Source: Yeosuana aromativorans (lineage in GTDB: Bacteria > Bacteroidota > Bacteroidia > Flavobacteriales > Flavobacteriaceae). From it: a DNA stretch of 64,000 nucleotides. The DNA lies in NCBI RefSeq assembly GCF_014646655.1, contig NZ_BMNR01000005.1, positions 248,001-312,000 of the forward strand. The letters are read 5' to 3'. Positions 54,892 to 62,203 of the stretch are shown here, in pieces (within the stretch, counting starts at the first letter, position 1; every line of letters starts with the position of its first letter). The notes under the pieces were generated by a model that saw only the letters and a list, made by a program, of their open reading frames with translations, did not search any database and had not been told where the DNA came from. The position numbers and the translations under genes were made by a program.

Positions 54892-55021
54892 ACACCTTTA
54901 AAGGGTTTTTGACGAATGATTGCTTTTAATTTTTTAATAAAATTCAAATAAAACTATATGATGATTTCATTATAGTGGGTAAAATAATTCCTATTTTTAC
55001 AGTCAAAACCATTAAAAAATC

Positions 55022-56035
55022 ATGGACATAAACGACAAAAGCAAAACAAAATCATATATAGCGGCAACTGACAGATACGGACACATGGTGTATAACCGAT
55101 CCGGTAAAAGCGGCGTGCTTTTGCCCGCTATATCATTGGGTTTATGGCATAACTTTGGTTTTGTTGACAATATCCATAATGCACGTGAAGTGTTGCGATG
55201 TGCATTTGATTTGGGAATCACGCATTTTGACTTGGCCAATAATTACGGACCGCCTTTCGGATCAGCAGAAGAGAATTTTGGCACTATTTTTAAAGCTGAT
55301 TTTAAACCGTATAGAGATGAACTTTTTATAGCATCAAAAGCGGGATATGATATGTGGCCCGGTCCCTATGGAAATTTTGGCTCCAGAAAATATTTAATCG
55401 CCAGTTTGGATCAAAGCCTAAAACGCATGGGATTGGATTATGTAGATATTTTTTACCATCATAGGCCAGATCCGGATACACCTTTAGAGGAAACCATGGG
55501 AGCTTTGGCAGATATTGTTAGGCAAGGCAAGGCGTTGTATGTTGGCATATCCAACTATCAACCTGAAGAAACCCAGCAAGCAGCAGATATTCTCAAGCGT
55601 TTGAATGTTCCTTTTATACTGCATCAAGCACGCTATTCCATGTTAGATCGTTGGGTTGAGGATGGGCTTTTAAGCACCTTGGAACAAAACGGCGTTGGCT
55701 GTATTGCTTTTTCTCCATTAGCACAGGGTATGCTTACGGACAAATACCTGAATGGCATTCCAAAAGATTCCAGAGCCGCTAAAGATTTCACCTATTTGGA
55801 TGTGGAAACGGTTCATTCAAATCTAGAGAAAGTAAAGCAGTTATCATCTATAGCACAACAACGTGGGCAAAAACTATCACAAATGGCTATTGCATGGATT
55901 TTAAGACAGCCACAAGTTGCATCGGTACTGATTGGTGCTAGTTCTGCCAGGCAATTGATTGAAAATGTTCAATCCATAGATAATTTGGAATTCAGTCCAG
56001 AAGAATTAAAACAGATTGAAACGATAATATCTTAA
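55022..56035 (+). CDS. Aldo/keto reductase, YghZ-like (glyceraldehyde 3-phosphate reductase type)
   Basis: 337 residues, AKR/Kv-beta-like TIM barrel. Motifs: MVYNRSGKSGVLLPAISLGL near residue 21, THFDLANNYGPPFGSAEENFG near 68, AGYDMWPGPYGNFGSRKYL near 103, DYVDIFYHHRPDPDTPLEET near 139. The catalytic Tyr is in NNYGP. The long run of identical motifs matches E. coli YghZ, which reduces L-glyceraldehyde 3-phosphate and methylglyoxal. It is a single gene. Confidence 0.93.
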   Translation: MDINDKSKTKSYIAATDRYGHMVYNRSGKSGVLLPAISLGLWHNFGFVDNIHNAREVLRCAFDLGITHFDLANNYGPPFGSAEENFGTIFKADFKPYRDELFIASKAGYDMWPGPYGNFGSRKYLIASLDQSLKRMGLDYVDIFYHHRPDPDTPLEETMGALADIVRQGKALYVGISNYQPEETQQAADILKRLNVPFILHQARYSMLDRWVEDGLLSTLEQNGVGCIAFSPLAQGMLTDKYLNGIPKDSRAAKDFTYLDVETVHSNLEKVKQLSSIAQQRGQKLSQMAIAWILRQPQVASVLIGASSARQLIENVQSIDNLEFSPEELKQIETIIS

Positions 56036-56043
56036 TTTATTGG

Positions 56044-56718
56044 CTATTCTTTTACTATAATAATGGTGGCTTTAACTCCTGTTGCCAAATTCCATCTGTT
56101 TGAAGATACTAAGTTGCCCATGTCATCAACTACTTGGAACTCTGCCGTATTTGGCCCAGATTCTCCTTGGTTTAAGGCTACAAAATCTATTTTATTGAAT
56201 CCTTTTTGCAAGTTGAGTTTTATGCCTTTAAACCCGCCAGTTAAATAGACACTGGATTGAATTACGTCATCATTTAATCGAACCTGAATTAAATCGCCAT
56301 CAACTTCGCCAAAATCACGATAGACAACATTTACAAATTTAGAATTGCTTTTAAAATCACCGAAATACTGATCGGTTGTACTGCCATTACGTTGTTCAAC
56401 CTCTTGTGGAGATAGTTTTGTGCTTTCTAAATTTTTATTGACTTGCTTTTCATACAATTCTCCTGGATTGCCAAAGGTTTCTCCAAACATAGAGAATTCC
56501 TTTTTTGGCTCGTTTACATTTGAATTGGACTTAGGAATGGTCATTCCGTTAAATGAGTTGTTTTGGTTTGGTTTTGAAGGAAGCAGTTTAAACGTATCGG
56601 CGGAATCTTTCTTGCTTTCTACTGCTGGAATAGATCTGGATTTATTTTGACTATCAATTTGTGCATGAGCTGCTATTGAAATCAAGATAAATATATAGTA
56701 TATAAAATTAAATTTCAT
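56044..56718 (-). CDS. Secreted protein of unknown function
   Basis: 224 residues with a signal peptide (MKFNFIYYIFILISIAAHAQ). A Ser/Asn/Lys-rich linker follows, then a C-terminal beta-rich domain (FVNVVYRDFGEVDGDLIQVR, LQKGFNKIDFVALNQGESGP, ending WNLATGVKATIIIVKE). The layout suggests a periplasmic or surface protein. Family not recognised. It converges with the aldo/keto reductase gene. Confidence 0.75.
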   Translation of the reverse strand: MKFNFIYYIFILISIAAHAQIDSQNKSRSIPAVESKKDSADTFKLLPSKPNQNNSFNGMTIPKSNSNVNEPKKEFSMFGETFGNPGELYEKQVNKNLESTKLSPQEVEQRNGSTTDQYFGDFKSNSKFVNVVYRDFGEVDGDLIQVRLNDDVIQSSVYLTGGFKGIKLNLQKGFNKIDFVALNQGESGPNTAEFQVVDDMGNLVSSNRWNLATGVKATIIIVKE

Positions 56719-57011
56719 TTCCTTTAAAAATTACATAAACGATTCTAAGGCCAATTTATTTTTAATGGTTTATTGACCAAAGATATTTTATTATCACAAG
56801 TAGTTCTATACTCTGTACATGTTTTTTGATTCATTTAACAAAAACCGTTCCTATTATTTGTTGTTATTGGTGATTTGCTAACTCCTCTCCTATTTGTTTC
56901 ATCATAAATATGTTAAAAATTGTTAATTTATTATTATGTTATACATAGTACTGTAACAAATTTAATTCTTGGTCGTCTATAAAGTATAAAACAATCAAAA
57001 ACATAGAAACC
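56719..57011. promoter_or_regulatory. Leader and probable promoter region of the peptide array
   Basis: 293 AT-rich bases with no gene. TGTTATACATAGTACTGTAACA (near 56,937-56,958) has 5-base arms TGTTA/TAACA and could be a regulator site. A weak promoter, TTG then about 17 bases then TATACATA, lies nearby. I do not find an exact TAnnTTTG box. The element CAATCAAAAA at 56,992 precedes the first peptide start by 20 bases. Confidence 0.4.
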
Positions 57012-57098
57012 ATGAGAACATTAGACAGTAACAAATTAACAGAATCATTAAAAAATTCTAAAAGCCATCTTTGGAATTGTAAAAGACGCTTTAGATAA
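57012..57098 (+). CDS. Basic 28-residue peptide, array copy 1
   Basis: ATG 57,012 to TAA 57,096-57,098. It starts MRTLDSNKLTESL and ends KSHLWNCKRRFR, net charge near +6, with no signal peptide or membrane segment. Compared with copy 3 it has synonymous codon changes at T3, S6, N7, S18, N22 and R26, which indicates selection on the peptide. It is the most diverged of the three equal-length copies and the only one with a Cys (C23). CAATCAAAAA lies 20 bases upstream. Function unknown. Confidence 0.72.
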   Translation: MRTLDSNKLTESLKNSKSHLWNCKRRFR

Positions 57099-57141
57099 GT
57101 ATCACAAAAAAATAATCATCAATCAAAAAAAACAAACAATC

Positions 57142-57228
57142 ATGAAAACTTTAAACAGCAATGAATTATCAGGAACTTTAAGTACATCTAAAAGTTACAA
57201 TTGGAACACAAAAAGACGTTACAGATAA
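57142..57228 (+). CDS. Basic 28-residue peptide, array copy 2
   Basis: ATG 57,142 to TAA 57,226-57,228, exactly 130 bases after copy 1. It starts MKTLNSNELSGTL and ends KSYNWNTKRRYR, net charge near +5. It differs from copy 3 at five residues (K2R, L9F, T15P, S16A, T23S) and at two silent sites (T12, L13). CAATCAAAAA starts 22 bases upstream. There are no homologues I recognise. Confidence 0.75.
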   Translation: MKTLNSNELSGTLSTSKSYNWNTKRRYR

Positions 57229-57271
57229 CTTTTTAATTACAAATTATTCAACAATCAAAAAATAAACTATT

Positions 57272-57358
57272 ATGAGAACTTTAAACAGCAATGAATTTTC
57301 AGGAACCTTGAGTCCTGCTAAAAGTTACAATTGGAACAGCAAAAGACGTTACAGATAA
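57272..57358 (+). CDS. Basic 28-residue peptide, array copy 3
   Basis: ATG 57,272 to TAA 57,356-57,358, again 130 bases after the previous copy. It starts MRTLNSNEFSGTL and ends KSYNWNSKRRYR. Residues shared by all three copies are T3, L4, S6, N7, L13, K17, S18, W21, N22, K24, R25, R26 and R28, so the C-terminal half is most constrained. CAATCAAAAA starts 20 bases upstream. Confidence 0.75.
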   Translation: MRTLNSNEFSGTLSPAKSYNWNSKRRYR

Positions 57359-57393
57359 GTAGCGTCTTTAAAACCATCATCAATCAAAAAACA

Positions 57394-57528
57394 ATGAGAA
57401 CAATCAACAACATATCAAAACGAATAAACCGCTTAACTACAGAAAATTTTTCTGTGAACAAACGAATCATAAACTTCAATAACTCCATTGAAGCTCTATG
57501 GGTAGGATCTAAACGGTATGCTCATTAA
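57394..57528 (+). CDS. Related 44-residue basic peptide, array copy 4
   Basis: ATG 57,394 to TAA 57,526-57,528. It starts MRTINNISKR like the others and ends ALWVGSKRYAH, echoing the W-x-x-K-R-R-Y-R tail, but with an extra 16 residues in the middle (RLTTENFSVNKRIINF). Net charge is near +6. CAATCAAAAA starts 13 bases upstream. An in-frame TTG at 57,331 would overlap copy 3 and I reject it. It is the last gene before the terminator. Confidence 0.7.
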   Translation: MRTINNISKRINRLTTENFSVNKRIINFNNSIEALWVGSKRYAH

Positions 57529-57574
57529 CCTTTAACTTAAAACTTACAAGAACATGCAGCTAAAAAATTAATCG

Positions 57575-57604
57575 AGTCTAGAAACCAATTTCTAGACTTT
57601 TTTT
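57575..57604 (+). terminator. Terminator of the peptide array
   Basis: AGTCTAGAAA (57,575-57,584), loop CCAA, TTTCTAGACT (57,589-57,598), then seven Ts: a perfect 10-base stem. It lies 46 bases after the last peptide stop and also abuts the convergent gene ending at 57,603. Confidence 0.93.
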
Positions 57605-58019
57605 ATTGTAGTGTATCTTTTGGCACCCCGTAATCAATATAAATCTTTTTCCACCCCCAATCTTTTGCTGCTTTGACATCTATGCCCATATAAATATCTA
57701 TATGGTTTCTTTTACGGCTGTGCATTTTGTCCTTCACAAAATAGACGCCTTCAAATCCTTTTATTTTAACAGGTGTATTGTATTTTAAGCCTTTCTTCAA
57801 TAAATCACTTGACACGGCTATGTATTTCATACCCGGTTTTAAACTATCACCAAATGCGGTAATACTTGGATTGGAATCTGTTTGACTTTTAAGCGAATTG
57901 TATGCCGTTGCGGTTACTTTAATGGTATGCCAGGTATAATTTCGCTCAAATTCATCATGTTTGTCCTTACAACTAAAAGTCAACAAAATAACACATAATA
58001 TATAAAGCCTCATGTTCAT
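57603..58019 (-). CDS. 3D-domain lipoprotein (double-psi barrel)
   Basis: About 138 residues from ATG 58,019 (or 58,013). Signal with lipobox LLTFSC. The rest is a 3D/RlpA-like double-psi barrel: VTATAYNSLKSQTDSN, KPGMKYIAVSSDLLKKGLKY, then YFVKDKMHSRKRNHIDIYMG with the Asp residues that give the domain its name, and DWGWKKIYIDYG. Such domains include lytic transglycosylases (MltA type) and other wall-linked proteins. Longer upstream starts would place lysine-rich residues ahead of the signal peptide and are unlikely. Confidence 0.85.
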   Translation of the reverse strand: MNMRLYILCVILLTFSCKDKHDEFERNYTWHTIKVTATAYNSLKSQTDSNPSITAFGDSLKPGMKYIAVSSDLLKKGLKYNTPVKIKGFEGVYFVKDKMHSRKRNHIDIYMGIDVKAAKDWGWKKIYIDYGVPKDTLQ

Positions 58020-58094
58020 GTTGAAGAATTTTAAATTTAAAGATACAATTTTAATCGAAAAAGAAATCTCCAAGATTCTACTTCGGGATATGAT

Positions 58095-58131
58095 AAAAAA
58101 AAGAGAGTTTTTAGCTCTCTTTTTTTTAAAA
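58095..58131 (-). terminator. Terminator of the hsp20 gene
   Basis: AGAGAG, loop TTTTTAG, CTCTCT (58,102-58,120 region) flanked by A- and T-runs, so it works on either strand. On the minus strand it is about 10-20 bases after the hsp20 stop at 58,141. Confidence 0.8.
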
Positions 58132-58140
58132 TTTCTTTTT

Positions 58141-58620
58141 TTAAGAGATTTTAATATTCTTAAGTGGTTTTTTCTTGGCTTCATCTCGTTTTGGAAGCAT
58201 AATCTTCATGATACCATCTTTATAGGATGCTGAAATTTTATCAGTATCAACAGATTCTGGTATTGAGAACGTACGCTTGAACGAAGAATATCCAAATTCC
58301 CTACGTGTGTAATTTTCAGTATCCTCATTTTGTTCTGTTTCCTTTTCAACACCTATTGACAATAGATTATTATCCACATTGATATCAAAATCAGATTTAT
58401 CTAATCCAGGAACTGCCATTTCTACCACAAATTCATTGGCGCCATCAATGACATTTACCGCTGGTAAAGTTATACCAGTATTGAAATTAGACATAAATTC
58501 ATTTCCAAAACTTTTACCTAGAAAATCATCAAACCATGAAGGTAAGCTTGGTAACGAAGCTAAATTATAGTCATGGTTTCTTTTGTTACCGTTTTTAATT
58601 GTTGGAATTAAAGTGCTCAT
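58141..58620 (-). CDS. Small heat-shock protein, Hsp20 / alpha-crystallin family
   Basis: 159 residues. The alpha-crystallin domain runs from about 45: LPAVNVIDGANEFVVEMAVPGLDKSDF, then DNNLLSIGVEKE, and the late motif SIPESVDTDKISASYKDGIMKIMLPK near 117. The C-terminal tail is LKNIKIS with an IxI-like end. It holds unfolding proteins. Twin palindromes at 58,694 and 58,715 lie about 75-110 bases upstream and are probable control sites. Confidence 0.94.
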   Translation of the reverse strand: MSTLIPTIKNGNKRNHDYNLASLPSLPSWFDDFLGKSFGNEFMSNFNTGITLPAVNVIDGANEFVVEMAVPGLDKSDFDINVDNNLLSIGVEKETEQNEDTENYTRREFGYSSFKRTFSIPESVDTDKISASYKDGIMKIMLPKRDEAKKKPLKNIKIS

Positions 58621-58693
58621 AACTAAATATTTTAAAAGTTAAACATTCAATTTTTAATTGATATTATGCAAATAAAATACCAATTAAAAACAC

Positions 58694-58729
58694 CTGAATT
58701 TTTTTCAGTTCAATCTGACATTTTTTCAG
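58694..58729. promoter_or_regulatory. Twin 15-base palindromes upstream of hsp20
   Basis: CTGAATTTTTTTCAG (58,694-58,708) and CTGACATTTTTTCAG (58,715-58,729): both are CTGA-N7-TCAG inverted repeats with AT cores, offset by exactly 21 bases, two DNA turns, so two dimers would bind on the same face. A weak TTTATTTG-like box lies between them and the hsp20 start. Confidence 0.65.
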
Positions 58730-58763
58730 ATTAAGACACTAGTTAACAAGTGTTTAACTTAAT
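58730..58763. other. Inverted repeat at the end of the E1 gene
   Basis: ATTAAG (58,730-58,735) with CTTAAT (58,758-58,763), and inner ACACT/AGTGT, separated by AGTTAACA. It overlaps the E1 stop region at 58,759-58,763 and abuts the hsp20 palindromes. It could be an imperfect transcription end without a T-run. Confidence 0.4.
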
Positions 58764-60762
58764 ATTCCAATAAACTTTTTAATTCCGATTCAAATGTGTT
58801 CTTAGGAAGATATTGTTCTTCCAATTGTTTTAAAAACGGTATCGGTGTTTCCAAACTGGCAACGCGTTTTACAGGAGCATCTAAATATTCAAAACAATGT
58901 TCCATGATAAGTGCCGAAATGTCACTGCCAATACCTCCAAACAACGAATCTTCCTGTAGAATTATGGCACGACCTGTTTTTTTAACCGAGGTATAAATGG
59001 TTTCTGTGTCCAACGGCTGCAGAGTTCGCAAATCTATGACATCGGCTTGTATGTCCAAATTATTATCTAATGTTTCTAATGCCCAATGCACTGCTGCCCC
59101 ATAACTAATAATGGTTACATCATCTCCTTTCCTTAGTACAGAAGCTTTACCAAATGGTAAGGTGTAATAATCTATTGGAACCTCTTGGCGAATGCTTCTA
59201 TACAATCCTTTATGCTCAAAAAATAAAACAGGGTTTGGGTCATTGATAGCTGTTGCCAATAACCCTTTAGCATCATATGGAAACGCAGGATACACCACTT
59301 TTAATCCGGGTGTTTTGGTAAACCAGGCTTCATTAGTTTGTGAATGAAATGGTCCAGCGCCAACACCGGCACCACAAGGCATTCTGATAACAACATCGGC
59401 TTGTTGTCCCCACCTGTAATGTGATTTTGCCAAATAATTTACAATGGGATTAAACCCTGAGGATACAAAATCCGCAAATTGCATTTCAACAACACTTTTC
59501 ATCCCTGCAATGGAAAGCCCCATGGCAACTTCTACAATTGCCGATTCACAAATGGGCGTATTTCTAACACGTTCTTTGCCAAATTGTTTAACAAATCCTT
59601 CGGTTATTTTAAAAGCCCCTCCGTATTCTGCAATATCTTGTCCCATGATAACCAGATCATGATGACGCTCCATGCTTTGCTTCAACCCATCAGAAATAGC
59701 ATCTATCAATCGTAATTGGTTTGTTTCTGGTTTTTTTTCAATTTCCTGATATTCAAATGATTTATATACATCATTTAATTCGTTTGTTTTATCAGGAACA
59801 ATATCGTCTTCATCAAAAGCAATCTTTAAATGTGTATTGATTTCGCTTATTATATCTTCCTTAATAGCTATCTCTAACGATTCATTCAAGACCCCTTGAT
59901 CCTTTAAAAAAGTTTGGAAATTTATAACCGGGTCTTTAGATGCCCAAGTATCCATAAGCTCCTGCGGAATGTATTTAGTACCACTGGCTTCTTCATGGCC
60001 ACGCATTCTAAAGGTTTTAAATTCCAATAAAATAGGTCTTGGTGATTGCCGCATACTGTCCGCAATGGCTGTTACCCTTGTAAAAACTTCAAGAATATTA
60101 TTGCCGTCAATAATATGGCTTTCCATGCCATATCCAATACCTTTATCGGCAATATGTTCACAACGATATTGTTCATTTGTTGGTGTAGACAGCCCATATC
60201 CGTTATTCTCTATACAAAACAGGACGGGCAGCTGCCATACAGATGCAACATTCAACGCTTCATGAAAATCACCTTCACTAGTTCCGCCTTCACCAGAAAA
60301 CACAGCTGTCACTTGATTTTTATTTTTTAAATTACTGGCTAGAGCAATGCCGTCAGCTACGCCAAGTTGAGGTCCCAAATGGGAAATCATACCAATGATT
60401 TTGAATTCTTGTGTACCAAAATGAAATGACCGGTCACGACCTTTTGTAAATCCAGACGCTTTTCCTTGCCATTGTGCAAATAATCTGGAGAGCGGAATCT
60501 CCCTAGTTGTGAATACTCCCAAATTACGGTGCATGGGCAAAATATATTCATCCATGTTCATCGCCATGGTAACACCAACAGAAATAGCTTCTTGACCAAT
60601 GCCTGAAAACCATTTGCTTATTTTTCCTTGACGCAATAAAACAAGCATTTTTTCCTCTATCAATCTAGGTTTTAAAAGATTTTTATACAGCAGTATTAAG
60701 GTATCATTATCAATATCTTGAGTGTTATACTGTATTGTGTGTAACGCGATTGGAGAACTCAT
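58759..60762 (-). CDS. 2-oxoacid dehydrogenase E1, fused alpha and beta subunits
   Basis: About 667 residues from ATG 60,762. The alpha half (to about 330) has the thiamine diphosphate motif AVFSGEGGTSEGDFHEALNV near 163 and ENNGYGLSTP near 190. The beta half (from about 350) starts RLIDAISDGLKQSMERH, then IMGQDIAEYGGAFKITEG and QEDSLFGGIGSDISALIMEH. Branched-chain or pyruvate-type E1 proteins are normally two chains; a fused form is common in Bacteroidota. E2 and E3 are not in the window. The TTG at 60,777 would add five residues and is less likely. Confidence 0.93.
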   Translation of the reverse strand: MSSPIALHTIQYNTQDIDNDTLILLYKNLLKPRLIEEKMLVLLRQGKISKWFSGIGQEAISVGVTMAMNMDEYILPMHRNLGVFTTREIPLSRLFAQWQGKASGFTKGRDRSFHFGTQEFKIIGMISHLGPQLGVADGIALASNLKNKNQVTAVFSGEGGTSEGDFHEALNVASVWQLPVLFCIENNGYGLSTPTNEQYRCEHIADKGIGYGMESHIIDGNNILEVFTRVTAIADSMRQSPRPILLEFKTFRMRGHEEASGTKYIPQELMDTWASKDPVINFQTFLKDQGVLNESLEIAIKEDIISEINTHLKIAFDEDDIVPDKTNELNDVYKSFEYQEIEKKPETNQLRLIDAISDGLKQSMERHHDLVIMGQDIAEYGGAFKITEGFVKQFGKERVRNTPICESAIVEVAMGLSIAGMKSVVEMQFADFVSSGFNPIVNYLAKSHYRWGQQADVVIRMPCGAGVGAGPFHSQTNEAWFTKTPGLKVVYPAFPYDAKGLLATAINDPNPVLFFEHKGLYRSIRQEVPIDYYTLPFGKASVLRKGDDVTIISYGAAVHWALETLDNNLDIQADVIDLRTLQPLDTETIYTSVKKTGRAIILQEDSLFGGIGSDISALIMEHCFEYLDAPVKRVASLETPIPFLKQLEEQYLPKNTFESELKSLLEY

Positions 60763-60784
60763 ATTCTGGATTTTCAAACTGACT

Positions 60785-60792
60785 CAAATATA
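60785..60792 (-). promoter_or_regulatory. Possible -7 box of the E1 gene
   Basis: On the minus strand this is TATATTTG (a TAnnTTTG match), 22 bases before the ATG at 60,762. The TTG at proper spacing is not clear. The opposing promoter at 60,838-60,867 drives the gene on the plus strand. Confidence 0.5.
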
Positions 60793-60837
60793 CCACAAAT
60801 TGATTATTTGTAGTAAAAAGTTACATAAAATACAATG

Positions 60838-60867
60838 TTTGAACATGATTATGTTTTTGTACATTTG
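60838..60867 (+). promoter_or_regulatory. Promoter of the 2OG-Fe(II) oxygenase gene
   Basis: TTTG (60,838-60,841), 18 bases, TACATTTG (60,860-60,867), a full consensus match 27 bases before the ATG at 60,895. Confidence 0.72.
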
Positions 60868-60894
60868 TATTGATAGACTTCTAAAAACAAACTT

Positions 60895-61845
60895 ATGAAT
60901 CATATTCCAAGTGTTAATTTATCTGATTTTATTTCTGGTGATGAAAACAAAAAACAGAAATTTGTTGAAGAAATAGGCAAAGCTTATGAAGATATAGGCT
61001 TTGTTGCCTTAAAAGGTCATTTTTTAAATGATGCCCTAGTAGAAAAATTATACACAGAAGTTAAAAAGTTTTTTAGTTTACCCCTTGAAACCAAACAGAA
61101 GTATGAAATACCCGGAATTGGTGGGCAGCGCGGTTATGTGTCATTTGGAAAAGAAAGTGCCAAAGGCAAAAAAGAAGGGGATCTCAAAGAATTTTGGCAT
61201 TTTGGACAATATGTTGAAAATGATCCAAAGTTAGAAGCTGAGTATCCAAAAAACGTAATCGTTGAAGAGTTACCGGAATTCAATACAGTAGGAAAAGAAG
61301 CCTATAGAATGCTTGAGAAAACTGCTAAATACGTTTTACGTGCCTTAGCCTTACATTTAAAATTGGAAGAAACCTACTTTGATAACTATATTCATAACGG
61401 CAATTCCATTCTAAGACCTATTCACTATCCTCCAATTACCGAAGAACCCAAAGAAGCCGTGCGAGCGGCAGCTCATGGTGACATTAACTTGATAACGCTT
61501 TTAATGGGTGCTCAAGGACGTGGGTTGCAAGTGAAAAACAATAAAGGCGAATGGATTGATGCCATTGCCGAGCCTGACGAATTAATGATTAATGTTGGTG
61601 ATATGCTCTCAAGGCATACCAATAACAAGTTGAAATCCACCATCCACCAGGTTATCAATCCACCTCGTGAACTTTGGGGTACATCACGCTATTCCATTCC
61701 GTTTTTTATGCACCCCATTAGTGATATGAAATTGGACGTGCTTGATAGTTGTATTGATAATGATAATCCTAAACAATATGACGATATTACCGCAGGTGAG
61801 TTTTTGAATGAGCGTTTAATCGAGCTTGGACTCATAAAAAAGTGA
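60895..61845 (+). CDS. 2-oxoglutarate/Fe(II) oxygenase, isopenicillin N synthase-like
   Basis: 316 residues. The DIOX_N domain (residues 3-110) begins PSVNLSDFISGDENKK and has DIGFVALKGH. The Fe-binding HxD is in AAHGDINLITLLM near residue 198, the distal His in TIHQVINP near 255, and the 2-oxoglutarate Arg in RYSIPFFMHP near 268. The same fold includes ethylene-forming and IPNS enzymes; bacterial members often act on small metabolites or antibiotics. The real substrate is unknown. Confidence 0.92.
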   Translation: MNHIPSVNLSDFISGDENKKQKFVEEIGKAYEDIGFVALKGHFLNDALVEKLYTEVKKFFSLPLETKQKYEIPGIGGQRGYVSFGKESAKGKKEGDLKEFWHFGQYVENDPKLEAEYPKNVIVEELPEFNTVGKEAYRMLEKTAKYVLRALALHLKLEETYFDNYIHNGNSILRPIHYPPITEEPKEAVRAAAHGDINLITLLMGAQGRGLQVKNNKGEWIDAIAEPDELMINVGDMLSRHTNNKLKSTIHQVINPPRELWGTSRYSIPFFMHPISDMKLDVLDSCIDNDNPKQYDDITAGEFLNERLIELGLIKK

Positions 61846-61873
61846 TGTAATCCCAAAAAAAGCAAACAGCCAT

Positions 61874-62200
61874 ATGGATTTGCAAGACCAGTTAAAAAAA
61901 CTATTTCCGGAGCACACTTCAGAAGAAACGTCCAATGAAAGTGATGACCATTCTATTTGGATGCAGGATGATCCCATTTTATGCAAATATGAAAAACGAA
62001 AAGGCAAACCCATTACGATATTAGAGGGTTACACAGGAGCTAATGAAGACTTTAAAGCCTTGGCAAAAGAAATCAAAACAACACTGAGTGTTGGCGGAAG
62101 CTTTAAAGACGATAAAATAATTATTCAAGGGGATTACCGAGATAAAATTATGCAACTATTAAAAGACAAAGGATTTGCCGTCAAACGTGTGGGAGGTTAA
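61874..62200 (+). CDS. SUI1/eIF1-like translation factor (YciH type)
   Basis: 108 residues. The eIF1/SUI1 core is GKPITILEGYTGANEDFKAL with AKEIKTTLSVGGSFKDDKI and IIQGDYRDKIMQLLKDKGF, ending VKRVGG. Bacterial YciH-type proteins resemble the eukaryotic start-codon factor eIF1. It sits 28 bases after the oxygenase and four bases before the next gene, so the transcript may be shared. Confidence 0.93.
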   Translation: MDLQDQLKKLFPEHTSEETSNESDDHSIWMQDDPILCKYEKRKGKPITILEGYTGANEDFKALAKEIKTTLSVGGSFKDDKIIIQGDYRDKIMQLLKDKGFAVKRVGG

Positions 62201-62203
62201 TCT

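Noticed and set aside
57331-57528. 65-codon version of the fourth array peptide starting at a TTG
   Set aside because: It would overlap copy 3; the ATG at 57,394 gives the conserved MRT start and the CAATCAAAAA element lies at the right place.
57012-57604. Array of short repeats as a CRISPR array
   Set aside because: The unit is 130 bases, with coding frames and silent changes, and has no repeat-spacer alternation.
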